Shown: positions 1 through 7,976 of the stretch, one piece after another | Layout of the letters: every line of letters starts with the position of its first letter | Numbering within the stretch: the stretch's first letter is position 1 | Origin: Pseudomonadota bacterium | Lineage (GTDB): Bacteria > Pseudomonadota > Gammaproteobacteria > Pseudomonadales > Pseudomonadaceae | Assembly (NCBI GenBank): GCA_023388335.1 | Contig: JAEWGL010000160.1 | Coordinates: forward strand, 1-51,163 | Direction: 5' to 3' | Length of the DNA: 51,163 nucleotides | Translations under genes and position numbers: made by a program | Notes under the pieces: model-generated | What the model saw: only the letters and a program-made list of their open reading frames with translations | Database searches by the model: none | What the model was told of the DNA's origin: nothing

Positions 1-50
1 AAGCCACTCGCCAAAAGAGAACGTATTTCCGAGACAGGACACTAGTAGCG

Positions 51-641
51 TCAACGCGCCTGTCCCCAGGTGCGCTCGCGCAGGGCTTTACGCACCTGGC
101 CCTCTATCGCGTAAGCCGGTGCTTCGATGCTGTCGTAGTCGCGGGTATAGCGGCGGGCGAAGTCTTCCACGCCCCATTGCTGATATTGCTCGACATGCTT
201 GAGCTCGTGCGCCCACAGAACGAGGTTGTCCTGCGCGTCATGGGCATGGCGAAAGATGATGGTGTCGATCAGGGTCACGGCATTGACGTCGGGGTTGTGC
301 AACAGCGCGTTGGCGGCGCTGAGCTGCTGTGCATCGCCGACCCGGTACCGCGCCGCATCGAGCACGGCGAAGTCATACCAGGGCTCGAGCTGAGCGCGGA
401 TATGCAGCGGTATCGGCTGGGTGCCGCGGCTATCGGCTTCGTCGCGGGCCTGCTGCAAGGCCAGGGCCAGGCTGCTCGAGGCCATGCGCTCGACCTCCTG
501 CAGTACCTGGCCGGCCTGCCCGGGATCTACCGGCGAGCAGAAACAGGCGCCGAGGCAGACCGGGTACTGCCCGACCGGGCATGCCTGTTCGGCGCTGACC
601 GGCAGCGCCAACAGCAGCGCCAACAGGCTAGCGTTCCTCAT
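51..641 (-). CDS. Secreted DUF4157-like putative metallopeptidase
   Basis: The 196-residue product starts with a short hydrophobic signal peptide (about residues 1-18, ending near VSAEQA), followed by a cysteine-rich stretch (residues 21-35), so export is likely. The key motif is HELKH at residues 145-149, an HExxH zinc-binding signature, within a context that resembles the DUF4157 (eCIS core) domain. That family is usually annotated as putative metallopeptidase; activity here is inference. The gene lies directly downstream of the TetR gene and overlaps its 3' end by 14 nt, so the two are probably cotranscribed. I see no partner gene that would indicate a substrate. Confidence 0.75.
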   Translation of the reverse strand: MRNASLLALLLALPVSAEQACPVGQYPVCLGACFCSPVDPGQAGQVLQEVERMASSSLALALQQARDEADSRGTQPIPLHIRAQLEPWYDFAVLDAARYRVGDAQQLSAANALLHNPDVNAVTLIDTIIFRHAHDAQDNLVLWAHELKHVEQYQQWGVEDFARRYTRDYDSIEAPAYAIEGQVRKALRERTWGQAR

Positions 642-1191
642 GCAGCGCCTTGGTGACCAGCTGTCGGCTGGCCTCGAGCACCTGGCGCTGGACCTGCTCG
701 CTGGCCAGCATGCGTCCGACTACTACCGCGCCCACGCACTGGCTGATCAGTGCCCACGCCAGCTCAGGATCTTCCAGGGTTGCTGCCCATGCGTGGTGCA
801 GGCTGACCAGCCAGTGTTCGGCCTCTTCGCGCACGGCGTGATCGGCGCGAGCAATCTCCACGCCCAGCGGCGGCAGCGGGCAGCCACCCTCGGGATTGTG
901 CAGGTGGGCTAGGCTCAGGTACTGCTCCAGGCAGCGCTGCAGGCGCGCACGGTCGGCACCTTCGCGGGCCAGGCGTGCCAGCGGGCTGTTTGACAGCTCC
1001 TGGCGCACCACCTCGGTGAACAGGTCGTCCTTGGAGGGGAAGTGGTTGTAGAAGGCCCCACCGGTCAGGCCGATGGCCTTCATCAGCCCGGCCACGCCGC
1101 TGCTGGCGAAGCCGCCACGTTTGGCCAGCGCGCCGCTGCTGTGGAGCAGTTTCTGCCGGGTCTGTTCCTTGTGATCAAGGGTGTAGCGCAT
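628..1191 (-). CDS. TetR/AcrR family transcriptional repressor
   Basis: This 187-residue protein has the TetR N-terminal helix-turn-helix at about residues 29-52, with the typical GGAFYNHFPSKDDLF signature. The C-terminal ligand-binding part is all-helical and resembles TetR_C domains of regulators controlling small oxidoreductases. It is transcribed divergently from the SDR/isomerase operon that starts at 1281. An inverted repeat in the 89-bp intergenic region is a plausible operator, so repression of both directions is the simplest model. The inducing ligand cannot be read from the sequence. Confidence 0.9.
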   Translation of the reverse strand: MRYTLDHKEQTRQKLLHSSGALAKRGGFASSGVAGLMKAIGLTGGAFYNHFPSKDDLFTEVVRQELSNSPLARLAREGADRARLQRCLEQYLSLAHLHNPEGGCPLPPLGVEIARADHAVREEAEHWLVSLHHAWAATLEDPELAWALISQCVGAVVVGRMLASEQVQRQVLEASRQLVTKALHEER

Positions 1192-1252
1192 ACGGGCGAG
1201 CTCCGAAAGCGTGGCTTGACGTCCCGCGGATCATAGCATAGCGTTCGTTAAC

Positions 1253-1266
1253 TGAATGATCGTTCA
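1253..1266. promoter_or_regulatory. Putative TetR operator
   Basis: TGAATGATCGTTCA is a 14-bp near-perfect palindrome with one mismatched pair. It lies between the divergent TetR gene and the SDR gene, just upstream of the SDR ribosome binding site (GGAGG at 1272-1276). Size, symmetry and location fit a TetR-family operator. No binding is demonstrated. Confidence 0.55.
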
Positions 1267-1280
1267 CCAATGGAGGCGCC

Positions 1281-2012
1281 ATGCAACAGCACGACAAGGT
1301 GGTCCTGGTAGTAGGGGCCGGCGATGCCACCGGCGGCGAGATCGCCAAGCGCTTCGCCCGCGAGGGCTACATCGCCTGTGTTACACGGCGCCAAGCCGAT
1401 AAGTTACAGCCGCTGGTGGACGAGATCCGCGCCACTGGTGGCCAGGCCCATGGCTTTGCCTCTGATGCGCGCGACGAAACGGCGGTGGCCGAGTTGGTCG
1501 AGACCATCGAGCGCGACATCGGCCCGATCGAGGCCTTTGTCTTCAACATCGGCGCTAACGTGCCGTGCAGCATCCTTGATGAAACGCCGCGCAAGTACTT
1601 CAAGATCTGGGAAATGGCCTGCTTTGCCGGCTTTCTTACCGCCCAGAGCGTGGCGCGGCGCATGGTCACCCGTGAGCGCGGCACGATCCTGTTCACCGGT
1701 GCCACGGCCGGCCTGCGCGGCGCGGCTGGCTTTGCCGCGTTCGCCGGGGCCAAGCACGGCATTCGCGCCCTGGCCCAGAGCATGGCGCGAGAATTGGGGC
1801 CGCGGAACATTCATGTCGCTCACGTGGTGGTCGACGGTGCCATCGATACCGCGTTCATTCGCGACAGCGTCCCCGAGCGCTATGCCCTCAAGGACCAGGA
1901 CGGTATTCTCGACCCGGCGCACATCGCCGACAACTACTGGTACCTGCACCGCCAGCCGCGCGATGCCTGGACCTTCGAGCTGGACCTGCGCCCCTGGATG
2001 GAACGTTGGTAA
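1281..2012 (+). CDS. SDR-family protein with atypical active site
   Basis: The 243-residue product has the Rossmann fold of short-chain dehydrogenases/reductases, with the cofactor loop VVGAGDATGGEIA at residues 10-22. The catalytic YxxxK motif is replaced by FAGAK (F154-K158), and the upstream catalytic serine position falls in GATAG (about residues 140-144), so the usual Ser-Tyr pair is missing. It may have lost classical dehydrogenase chemistry or may use another mechanism. It is first in a two-gene unit with a DsbA-fold isomerase starting 33 bp downstream, and is divergent from a TetR gene. GGAGG at 1272-1276 supports the ATG start. Confidence 0.85.
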   Translation: MQQHDKVVLVVGAGDATGGEIAKRFAREGYIACVTRRQADKLQPLVDEIRATGGQAHGFASDARDETAVAELVETIERDIGPIEAFVFNIGANVPCSILDETPRKYFKIWEMACFAGFLTAQSVARRMVTRERGTILFTGATAGLRGAAGFAAFAGAKHGIRALAQSMARELGPRNIHVAHVVVDGAIDTAFIRDSVPERYALKDQDGILDPAHIADNYWYLHRQPRDAWTFELDLRPWMERW

Positions 2013-2045
2013 ACCCCCGCACTTCGCTGCCATAAGGACCGCTTT

Positions 2046-2636
2046 ATGAGCAAGACCGTCGAATATTTCTTTGACCTCGGCAGTCCGGCCAGCTACCTGG
2101 CCTGGACCCAGTTGCCCGACCTGTGCGCCCGACACGGCGCGGCGCTGGTGTACCGGCCAATGCTCCTGGGTGGGGTGTTCCAGGCCACCGGCAATGCCTC
2201 GCCGGTGATGGTGCCGGCCAAAGGACGCTACATGCTCGCCGACTTGCAACGGTTCGCCGCGCGCTATGGCGTGACCCTGGCGCTGCCGCCGGGTTTTCCG
2301 GTCAATACCCTGACCCTGATGCGCGCCGTGGCCGGCACCCAGTTGTCCGCCCCGGAGCGTTTCGATGACTTGCTCACGGCACTGTTCACCGGGCTTTGGG
2401 TCCAGCAACGCAATCTGTCCGAGCCCGGTCAACTCGCTCAGACTCTGGGCGAGGCCGGCTTCGACCCTGATGCCTTCCACGCGTTGGCCGGTCAACTCGA
2501 GGTCAAGCAGGCGCTCAAGCGCACCACCGAGGAGGCGGTGGCGCGGGGTGTATTCGGCGCGCCGACCTGCTTTGTCGGCGAGCAGATGTTCTTCGGCCAG
2601 GATCGCCTGGACTTCGTCGCCCAGGCCCTGGCCTGA
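2046..2636 (+). CDS. 2-hydroxychromene-2-carboxylate isomerase family protein
   Basis: The 196-residue protein belongs to the DsbA-like thioredoxin-fold superfamily that includes HCCA isomerase and kappa-class glutathione transferase. The N-terminus EYFFDLGSPASYLAW carries the family serine (near residue 13) in place of the CxxC of oxidoreductases. The C-terminal GVFGAPTCFVGEQMFFGQDRLDFV is the standard cis-Pro and end signature. Known relatives perform glutathione-dependent isomerisation in naphthalene-type catabolism, but no aromatic-degradation genes are nearby, so the substrate is open. It is likely cotranscribed with the preceding SDR gene and ends 4 bp from the convergent DUF1835 gene. 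Confidence 0.88.
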   Translation: MSKTVEYFFDLGSPASYLAWTQLPDLCARHGAALVYRPMLLGGVFQATGNASPVMVPAKGRYMLADLQRFAARYGVTLALPPGFPVNTLTLMRAVAGTQLSAPERFDDLLTALFTGLWVQQRNLSEPGQLAQTLGEAGFDPDAFHALAGQLEVKQALKRTTEEAVARGVFGAPTCFVGEQMFFGQDRLDFVAQALA

Positions 2637-2640
2637 GGCC

Positions 2641-3879
2641 TCAGGCCCGCCACACCGGCTGCAGCCGGTCGTCCAGGGCCCAGTGCCCCTGATCCGGCTG
2701 CAGGCGTACACCGCCGACCCAGCGTTCCCTGCCGATCAGGTCGAAAGCGTAGGCCTCGCCTGCCAGCACGCGTTCGGCCAAGGGCGTCAGGCTCAGTGGC
2801 CGTTGTGGCCAGGGCAGTGTTTTGTCCGCCTCGTGGATAAACGGATTGGGCGAATCGATCAAGGGCCGCAGCAAGGCGTGGAACATCATGTCGCCGAGAA
2901 AAGGCAAGGGCTCGCGCCGCATCATCAGCTCGCCGAAGACTCGGCCGAACGGTTGCGAACCAAGGTCGTGCAGCGCCTGCAAGGTCAGGCGCTCGGTCAA
3001 TGACAGGCCATCGGCCAGTCCAGGCAGTTCCTGCAGTTGGCGCAGCAGGGCCGGGCCCAACAGCGGCAACGGGTCATGGCGGGCGTGGGCCAGCGCCGCC
3101 CAGGCCAGCGGCGAAGGGGCGCAATAGGCCGCCCACGCCTGGCGGGCGAGCTGCAGCATGGCAGCATTGACCGGCCGCCGCTGTGGCCACAACCAGGCCA
3201 GCACCTGCGGCGCCAGCTGACCGATGCCGATGAAGCGCTCGATGCCTGGGATGCGGTCAGCCTCGATCAGGCTCAGGTTGGCCGGTACCTCGCGTAAACC
3301 AGCCAGCACGCGGACCAGGAACAGCTGGTCGTAGGCATCGGCCTCGCACCAGAGTACGCCGGGCATCTGTCCATCGAGCAAGGCGAGGCTGTCGTATTCG
3401 CTGTCGGTGCGCTGGCGAGCCTGCAGTGGATCGATGTCGAAGGCCTGGCTGACAAAGCTGCTGCGTACCGCACGGTAGTTCTGTTCCGACAGCGCCGGTA
3501 CCGGGCCCATGCACAGGGGGTCGGCGAGCATGTGGAAGCGGCCCTTGAACCCCGCCAGCTTCAGGCTGTGCTGGATATCATTGCCGCAACGCCAGTGACA
3601 GGTGTCGGGTGTGTCGTCAGCGACGAAGCCGGGATGGCGCGCCGCGAAGGCCAGGGCATCGCAGTGAGCCTTGAGCTTTGGCCAACTGCTGAACCCCAGC
3701 TCGCGGGCAATCAGCCACTGCGCATCGGCCAGGCGCGGCGGCCGATGCGAGGCGAGCTGGGCTTGCTGCGCGGGCGCCTCGCCGTTGTGCAGGCGTTGCA
3801 GCAGGTGCTTGGCGCGTTTGCGTTGCTGGTCGAGGTTCAGACGGCCGTCGAGGACCGGGGCAGGGCGAGGTGCAGGCAT
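2641..3879 (-). CDS. DUF1835 domain-containing protein
   Basis: The 412-residue soluble protein has an N-terminal helical segment (LDQQRKRAKHLLQ, then LGFSSWPKLKAH) like the short module often found ahead of such domains. From about residue 95 comes a DUF1835-like region (CGNDIQHSLKLAGF, then ADPLCMGPVP), followed by the acidic DUF3658-like half. Function of the family is unknown. There is no signal peptide or membrane segment. The gene stands alone: it is convergent with the isomerase gene and separated by 132 bp from the small gene upstream. I assign no function. Confidence 0.7.
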   Translation of the reverse strand: MPAPRPAPVLDGRLNLDQQRKRAKHLLQRLHNGEAPAQQAQLASHRPPRLADAQWLIARELGFSSWPKLKAHCDALAFAARHPGFVADDTPDTCHWRCGNDIQHSLKLAGFKGRFHMLADPLCMGPVPALSEQNYRAVRSSFVSQAFDIDPLQARQRTDSEYDSLALLDGQMPGVLWCEADAYDQLFLVRVLAGLREVPANLSLIEADRIPGIERFIGIGQLAPQVLAWLWPQRRPVNAAMLQLARQAWAAYCAPSPLAWAALAHARHDPLPLLGPALLRQLQELPGLADGLSLTERLTLQALHDLGSQPFGRVFGELMMRREPLPFLGDMMFHALLRPLIDSPNPFIHEADKTLPWPQRPLSLTPLAERVLAGEAYAFDLIGRERWVGGVRLQPDQGHWALDDRLQPVWRA

Positions 3880-4011
3880 ACGAACTCCTTGGCGAGCCTT
3901 GTCCGCTGTCAGGCCGGAGTCGTCATTGGGCGATTGGCGATGCAGGCACCTGGGCGCAGCCCTTTCCGCGGACGGGAGGCGTGGAGCACGCCGGCAAGGA
4001 CTATAGGCGGT

Positions 4012-4317
4012 TCAGGCGGTCGGGGGCAACTGCAGGACCCGCCTTTCGATCTGCTGCAGTTCCCAGATGCTCAGCAGGTTCACCGGGTTGGTGCCGTAGC
4101 GTTGCCAGGCCTGCAGGTCGGCGTGGCGATCATCCGGGCTGCGGGCGCTGGCGCAATGGGCCAGGCCCTCGGGGTCGAGCTGCAGGGTCAGCCGCCAGCC
4201 ATCGATCTCGACCTCGACCAGGCCATCAGCTTGTTGGCCGCGCACCACCAACGCGCTGATGCCCAGGGCGGCATCGCGCAGGCACTGGTAGATTTCGCGG
4301 CTGGTCGGCACGGACAT
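4012..4317 (-). CDS. Small conserved hypothetical protein (101 aa)
   Basis: This 101-residue acidic soluble protein has no recognisable catalytic motif. It starts MSVPTSREIYQCLRDAALG, and a short beta-rich middle (LVEVEIDGWRLTLQLD) precedes a C-terminal helix. It follows the XRE-cupin regulator gene by 12 bp on the same strand, so the pair is almost certainly cotranscribed. Similar small proteins occur in other pseudomonads as far as I recall, but I know of no function. No signal peptide or membrane segment is visible. Confidence 0.65.
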   Translation of the reverse strand: MSVPTSREIYQCLRDAALGISALVVRGQQADGLVEVEIDGWRLTLQLDPEGLAHCASARSPDDRHADLQAWQRYGTNPVNLLSIWELQQIERRVLQLPPTA

Positions 4318-4329
4318 GGCGGGTGGGGA

Positions 4330-4875
4330 TCAGAAGTTCGCCGGGGTGTTGGCGCTGATGATTTCCGCCTCGTCCGGACCGATGTTCTTGAAGCTGTGCG
4401 GCAAGGTCGTGGGGAAGTAATAGCCGTCACCGGAGCTGAGCACGCTTACCTGGCCGTCGACCCAGAGCTCGATGGTGCCACGGGTGACCAGGCCGCATTC
4501 CTCGCCTTCGGCGTGGACGATCGGGTCACCGGAATCGGCGCCCGGCGCGTACAGCTCGCGCAGCATGCGCATCTGCCGGCCCTCGACGCTGGCGCCAACC
4601 AGCAGCATGCGCAGGCCATTGCTGCCCAGGTCCGGCTGTTCGCCGGCGCGGAACACGTAACGCTCTTCACGGGGTGGCTCGTCGAAACTGAAGAACTCGG
4701 CCAGGCTCATGGGTATGCCTTCGAGCAGCTTTTTCAGGGAACTGACCGAGGGGCTGACACGGTTCTGTTCAATCTGCGAAATCGTCGAGTTGGTCAGGCC
4801 GCTACGGCGGGCCAGTTCCCGTTGGGAAAGGTTGTTGCGTTCACGCACCAGTTTGAGTCGTGTCCCGGTGTCCAT
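4330..4875 (-). CDS. XRE-family regulator with C-terminal cupin domain (PuuR-like)
   Basis: The 181-residue protein has an N-terminal HTH_XRE domain (residues 5-60, with LSQRELARRSGLTNSTISQIEQNRVSPS) and a C-terminal cupin (about 105-178, with GEECGLVTRGTIELWVDG and the late PHSFKN histidine). This architecture is typical of ligand-responsive repressors of amine or amino-acid metabolism such as PuuR. The neighbouring MFS gene ends 87 bp upstream on the same strand, and the 101-aa gene follows by 12 bp. The target genes are not evident; autoregulation or control of distant polyamine genes is possible. Confidence 0.9.
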   Translation of the reverse strand: MDTGTRLKLVRERNNLSQRELARRSGLTNSTISQIEQNRVSPSVSSLKKLLEGIPMSLAEFFSFDEPPREERYVFRAGEQPDLGSNGLRMLLVGASVEGRQMRMLRELYAPGADSGDPIVHAEGEECGLVTRGTIELWVDGQVSVLSSGDGYYFPTTLPHSFKNIGPDEAEIISANTPANF

Positions 4876-4962
4876 AGCCGCCTTGTTATCAAGAAAGAAG
4901 AGGTGTCAAAAATAATGAGCGACGCATTAAAACATACTCCAGGCGCTGTGGCGCTGTGCTTC

Positions 4963-6183
4963 TCAGGTTCGCTGCGCGGCGCTGCCCGCGGGCATCGGCC
5001 AGAGCCCGACCAGTAGCAGCAGCACGGCAACCGCCACGAATGGCAGGCGGGGGTCCATGGCATAGACCAAGGTGCCGGCCAGAGGCCCGATCACCGCGCC
5101 CATGCCCTGCGCCGCACCGATCGAGCCTGCGGTCGCGCCTTGTTCCGAGGCGCGCATGGCATTGGCTGCCAGCGCCGAGAAAGCCGGGAAGACAAAGCCC
5201 ATGCCAGCGGCGGCGACGAAGAAACAGACCCACAGTTGCGGCGCACTGCCGACCAGGCTGGCGCAGGCAAACCCCAGCGCCGAAACGCTGGCCCCGACGC
5301 GGATCATGCGCAGCGGCGGCCACTCCAGCTTGCGCAGCAGCACTTGCGCGACGATCAGCGCCACGCCCACGGTGGTCAGCGCGATGCCGGCCGCCTGGGC
5401 CGCCTCGCCCGGCGGCAGTTGCAGGCGATCCAGGGCAAAGAAGCCGACCGTGATCTGTGACGCCGTTACGCTGAGCATGGCCACGAACGCCACCAGCAAG
5501 GGTCGGCGCAGGCGTGGGTCACCCAGGCGCACCGGGCTGGGCGCATGGGCCAGGTGCAGCGGTTGCGGCTTGAGCTTGAGCAGCAACACCACGAACGCCG
5601 TGGCTGGCAGCAGCGACATCACGTAGAACGGCAGGCTCAGGCTGTGGCGCGCGAGCAGGGCGGCCAACGCCGGGCCGAGCACCAGCCCGACGGCGTTGGC
5701 GGCGCCCAGCGAAGCCAGGGCGCGGGTTCGCCGTTCGGGCTCGACGTGGTCGGCGATCAATGCCGCGGCGCCGACCGGCAGCGCCGCATAGAAGGCCCCG
5801 ATCAGGCCACGCGCCAGCATCAACCCAAAGAACGCCAAGGTCGCCCCCGGCAGCCAGCGCAGAGCCCCGTCGATGAACAAGCACAGCACCCAGTACGCCA
5901 CCGTGAAGCCGGCGCTGCCCAGCAGCAAGATGCGCCGGCGCCCATAGCGGTCCGAGGCCTGGCCCCAGGGCCGTGCCAGCAGCACCCAGACGACCCCCGC
6001 CACGGTCACCGCGGCCCCCGCTTGCCAGGTGGCCATGCCCAACAGGCGGGCGATCGGGCCAATCAGCGAAACGAAGGCCATCATCGACATGGTGCAGGCC
6101 ATGTTGACCAGCAGCAGCGGTCGCAGGTCGAAGGCGTTGCTGGCGGCGAGTGGTGGTGAGGCAGGGTCCTTTGCAGCGTTCAT
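4963..6183 (-). CDS. MFS transporter
   Basis: This 406-residue polytopic membrane protein has about 12 predicted hydrophobic helices. The loop 2-3 signature appears as RPWGQASDRYGRRRILL, which matches the MFS motif for drug/H+ antiporters. I chose the ATG at 6183 (MNAAKDPASPP) because the in-frame extension upstream encodes no membrane-protein-like sequence. The gene begins 61 bp downstream of the cytochrome b561 gene on the same strand and could belong to the ECF-controlled unit, but a separate promoter is possible. The substrate is unknown; efflux is the usual role for this subfamily. Confidence 0.88.
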   Translation of the reverse strand: MNAAKDPASPPLAASNAFDLRPLLLVNMACTMSMMAFVSLIGPIARLLGMATWQAGAAVTVAGVVWVLLARPWGQASDRYGRRRILLLGSAGFTVAYWVLCLFIDGALRWLPGATLAFFGLMLARGLIGAFYAALPVGAAALIADHVEPERRTRALASLGAANAVGLVLGPALAALLARHSLSLPFYVMSLLPATAFVVLLLKLKPQPLHLAHAPSPVRLGDPRLRRPLLVAFVAMLSVTASQITVGFFALDRLQLPPGEAAQAAGIALTTVGVALIVAQVLLRKLEWPPLRMIRVGASVSALGFACASLVGSAPQLWVCFFVAAAGMGFVFPAFSALAANAMRASEQGATAGSIGAAQGMGAVIGPLAGTLVYAMDPRLPFVAVAVLLLLVGLWPMPAGSAAQRT

Positions 6184-6244
6184 AGGCAATCCAGGCAGTG
6201 AGGGAAGCGAGACGCAGCGAAGAGAAAACCGGTGATAGCAATAC

Positions 6245-6805
6245 TTATCTACATCTGTCGACCTTCGACGCTGTCGGCCACATGCTACGCAATACCCCGT
6301 CGCGGCGCACCAGCGCGTGCACCAGCGCCGCGCCCAGGTGCACCAGAACCGTGGCGAACAACAGATAACCCAACACACCGTGGGCCTGACGCAGCAGCGC
6401 ATGGAGCTGCAGGTCGTGGGGTGCGATGGCAGGCAATTGCAGCGGCAGCGGGTAGCCACCGGCCGACAACATGCCCCAGCCCAGCAGCGGCATGACCAAC
6501 ATCAGGCCATAGAGCAACAGGTGCGAGGCTCCGGCGGCCCACCGTTGCAATGGCGGTATGTCTTGAGGCAGCGGCGGATGCGCCAGGCTCAGGCGCACGA
6601 CGATGCGCAGCAGTACCAGCACCAGCAGAGCCAGGCCGGTGGCCTTGTGCAGTTGAAGAAAGAGGGTGTGGCGCGGTGTCAGGTCGCTGACCATGCTCAC
6701 ACCGATGAACAGCATGGTCAGGATCAGCGCGGCCATGAGCCAGTGCAGCGCGCGAGCCAGGGGATGGAAGACGGCGGGTACGGATTTCATGGAGGTGCGC
6801 TTCAT
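6245..6805 (-). CDS. Cytochrome b561 family protein
   Basis: The 186-residue inner-membrane protein has four hydrophobic helices with the conserved haem-ligating histidines of prokaryotic cytochrome b561: ALHWLM in helix 1, LQLHKATG in helix 2, and AHGVLGYLL with LVHLGAALVHAL near the end. The family passes electrons from the quinone pool to periplasmic acceptors. Its start overlaps the stop of the catalase gene by 4 nt (ATGA), so translation is probably coupled. The pairing implies it supplies electrons to, or works beside, the membrane-anchored peroxidase. A second possible start lies five codons in (MKSVPA). Confidence 0.92.
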   Translation of the reverse strand: MKRTSMKSVPAVFHPLARALHWLMAALILTMLFIGVSMVSDLTPRHTLFLQLHKATGLALLVLVLLRIVVRLSLAHPPLPQDIPPLQRWAAGASHLLLYGLMLVMPLLGWGMLSAGGYPLPLQLPAIAPHDLQLHALLRQAHGVLGYLLFATVLVHLGAALVHALVRRDGVLRSMWPTASKVDRCR

Positions 6806-7848
6806 GGATGGGCTCCGGGTGACAAAGATTCGCGGCTGCGACGCTTGAAGGATTCGGCATAGGCGGCGGAGCGGGCGGCGAGGATCGGATCGGCGGAAGG
6901 CTCGATGCCGCGGGGCAGGATCAGCGGGTCAAAGTTCAGGTCGCGGCAGGCGCCCTGCTCAGGCGCATCCACCCGCTCGATGACCAAGGTTCCGGCGTCG
7001 ACGCTGCGCCGCTCGGCAGGCCAGGCGCGTGCCGGGTCGTCGATCGGGTCGCCAGGCTCGGCGAGGCTCAGGCGCAGGGTCCAGCGCAACGGCGCCTGGG
7101 CCAAGCGTTGATTAAGGTCGTGCTGCAGGAACTGCTGGTCGTCGACCTGGGCGGGCAGCGCGGCGAAAGGGGCCTGCGCTACCAGGCGCCAGCGTACCGG
7201 ATGGGCCTGGCCCGCGGTGTCAATCAGGCGGAAGGCATTGAGGCTGTTGTAGTCGGTGTTGGCGAAACTGTCGCTCGGCTTGTAGGCCGCGGCCCACTGC
7301 CGGAAAGCCGCGCTTTGCGGATGGGCGGCAAAGAATGCTTGCAGCCTGGCGGGGTCTGGCTTGCCGGTGACCGGGTCGGGCGTCGCAGCCAGGACTTGCT
7401 CGTAGAAGGCTTCTGGCGTACTTACCGCCAATACCGGGGGGTTGTTCATGCCTGTGCGCCAGACCTGGCCGTCGTCGCTGCTCAGCTGGATTGCCAGGCT
7501 GCGGGTCGGCACGCTGGTGTCGGGGCTGTAGGGGTTGGCGCCGCCGATGGCGAACCGGCCGATCACCGGAACCCGCGGTTGGCTGAACACCCGGGCACTG
7601 GACAAGGATGCGGCCAGGCCGCTGCTCTGGAAATAGCCGCTGACGCACAGGCCCTTGGCGTGGTTCTTGCGGAAGCCGGGGTAATGCCCGGCCTGCGCCT
7701 CGAAGGTGTCGATGATGCGCTGCGGGGTCAGGTGCGCATGGCCGAACCCGCCAGCGGCATAGACGAAGAGGGCGCCCAGGGCGGTCAGGCCAAGGCCGAT
7801 GGCGGCCAGGCGCACGGCTTTGGCGGGGCCGTGAAGCGGAGTGCTCAT
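6802..7848 (-). CDS. Membrane-anchored catalase-family peroxidase (SrpA-like)
   Basis: The 348-residue haem protein belongs to the short catalase-related group, which lacks the full length (about 480 residues) of true catalases. An N-terminal hydrophobic segment (about residues 10-33) acts as signal or anchor and places the enzyme in the periplasm. The distal histidine lies in FRKNHAKGLCVSGYF, and the following RFAIGGANPYSPD matches the family core. It is the first gene of a unit with cytochrome b561 and is divergent from an ECF sigma factor. An ECF-type promoter (GGAAT-N16-CGTC) precedes it, which points to induction under oxidative or electrophile stress. Confidence 0.9.
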   Translation of the reverse strand: MSTPLHGPAKAVRLAAIGLGLTALGALFVYAAGGFGHAHLTPQRIIDTFEAQAGHYPGFRKNHAKGLCVSGYFQSSGLAASLSSARVFSQPRVPVIGRFAIGGANPYSPDTSVPTRSLAIQLSSDDGQVWRTGMNNPPVLAVSTPEAFYEQVLAATPDPVTGKPDPARLQAFFAAHPQSAAFRQWAAAYKPSDSFANTDYNSLNAFRLIDTAGQAHPVRWRLVAQAPFAALPAQVDDQQFLQHDLNQRLAQAPLRWTLRLSLAEPGDPIDDPARAWPAERRSVDAGTLVIERVDAPEQGACRDLNFDPLILPRGIEPSADPILAARSAAYAESFKRRSRESLSPGAHP

Positions 7849-7879
7849 GGGAATGATCCATCAGTGAGTGAGCCGGTAC

Positions 7880-7904
7880 GACGCGGCAGGGGAAAATTTA
7901 TTCC
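7880..7904 (-). promoter_or_regulatory. ECF-type promoter of the catalase/b561 unit
   Basis: On the minus strand a GGAATAA element (7904-7898) is followed by CGTC (7883-7880), followed by GTA. The spacing between GGAAT and CGTC is 16 nt, the standard layout for ECF sigma promoters. The catalase ATG lies 32 nt further downstream. The same elements and spacing recur on the opposite strand. Confidence 0.7.
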
Positions 7905-7920
7905 ATGGCGTTGGAATAAA
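7897..7920. repeat. Perfect 9-bp inverted repeat formed by the two -35 elements
   Basis: TTTATTCCA (7897-7905) and TGGAATAAA (7912-7920) are exact inverted copies separated by 6 bp. Each arm contains the -35 GGAAT of one of the two divergent ECF promoters, so the dyad is made of promoter elements and may also be an operator. Confidence 0.75.
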
Positions 7921-7937
7921 TGCGTCGCCGCGACGTC
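7913..7937 (+). promoter_or_regulatory. ECF-type promoter of the sigma/anti-sigma operon
   Basis: GGAAT at 7913-7917 is followed after 16 nt by CGTC at 7934-7937. This mirrors the catalase promoter and suggests positive autoregulation of the sigma factor gene, whose ATG is at 7977. Confidence 0.7.
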
Positions 7938-7976
7938 TGCCTCGTACACTGATCGCCGAATGCCCGGAAGCTCGCC

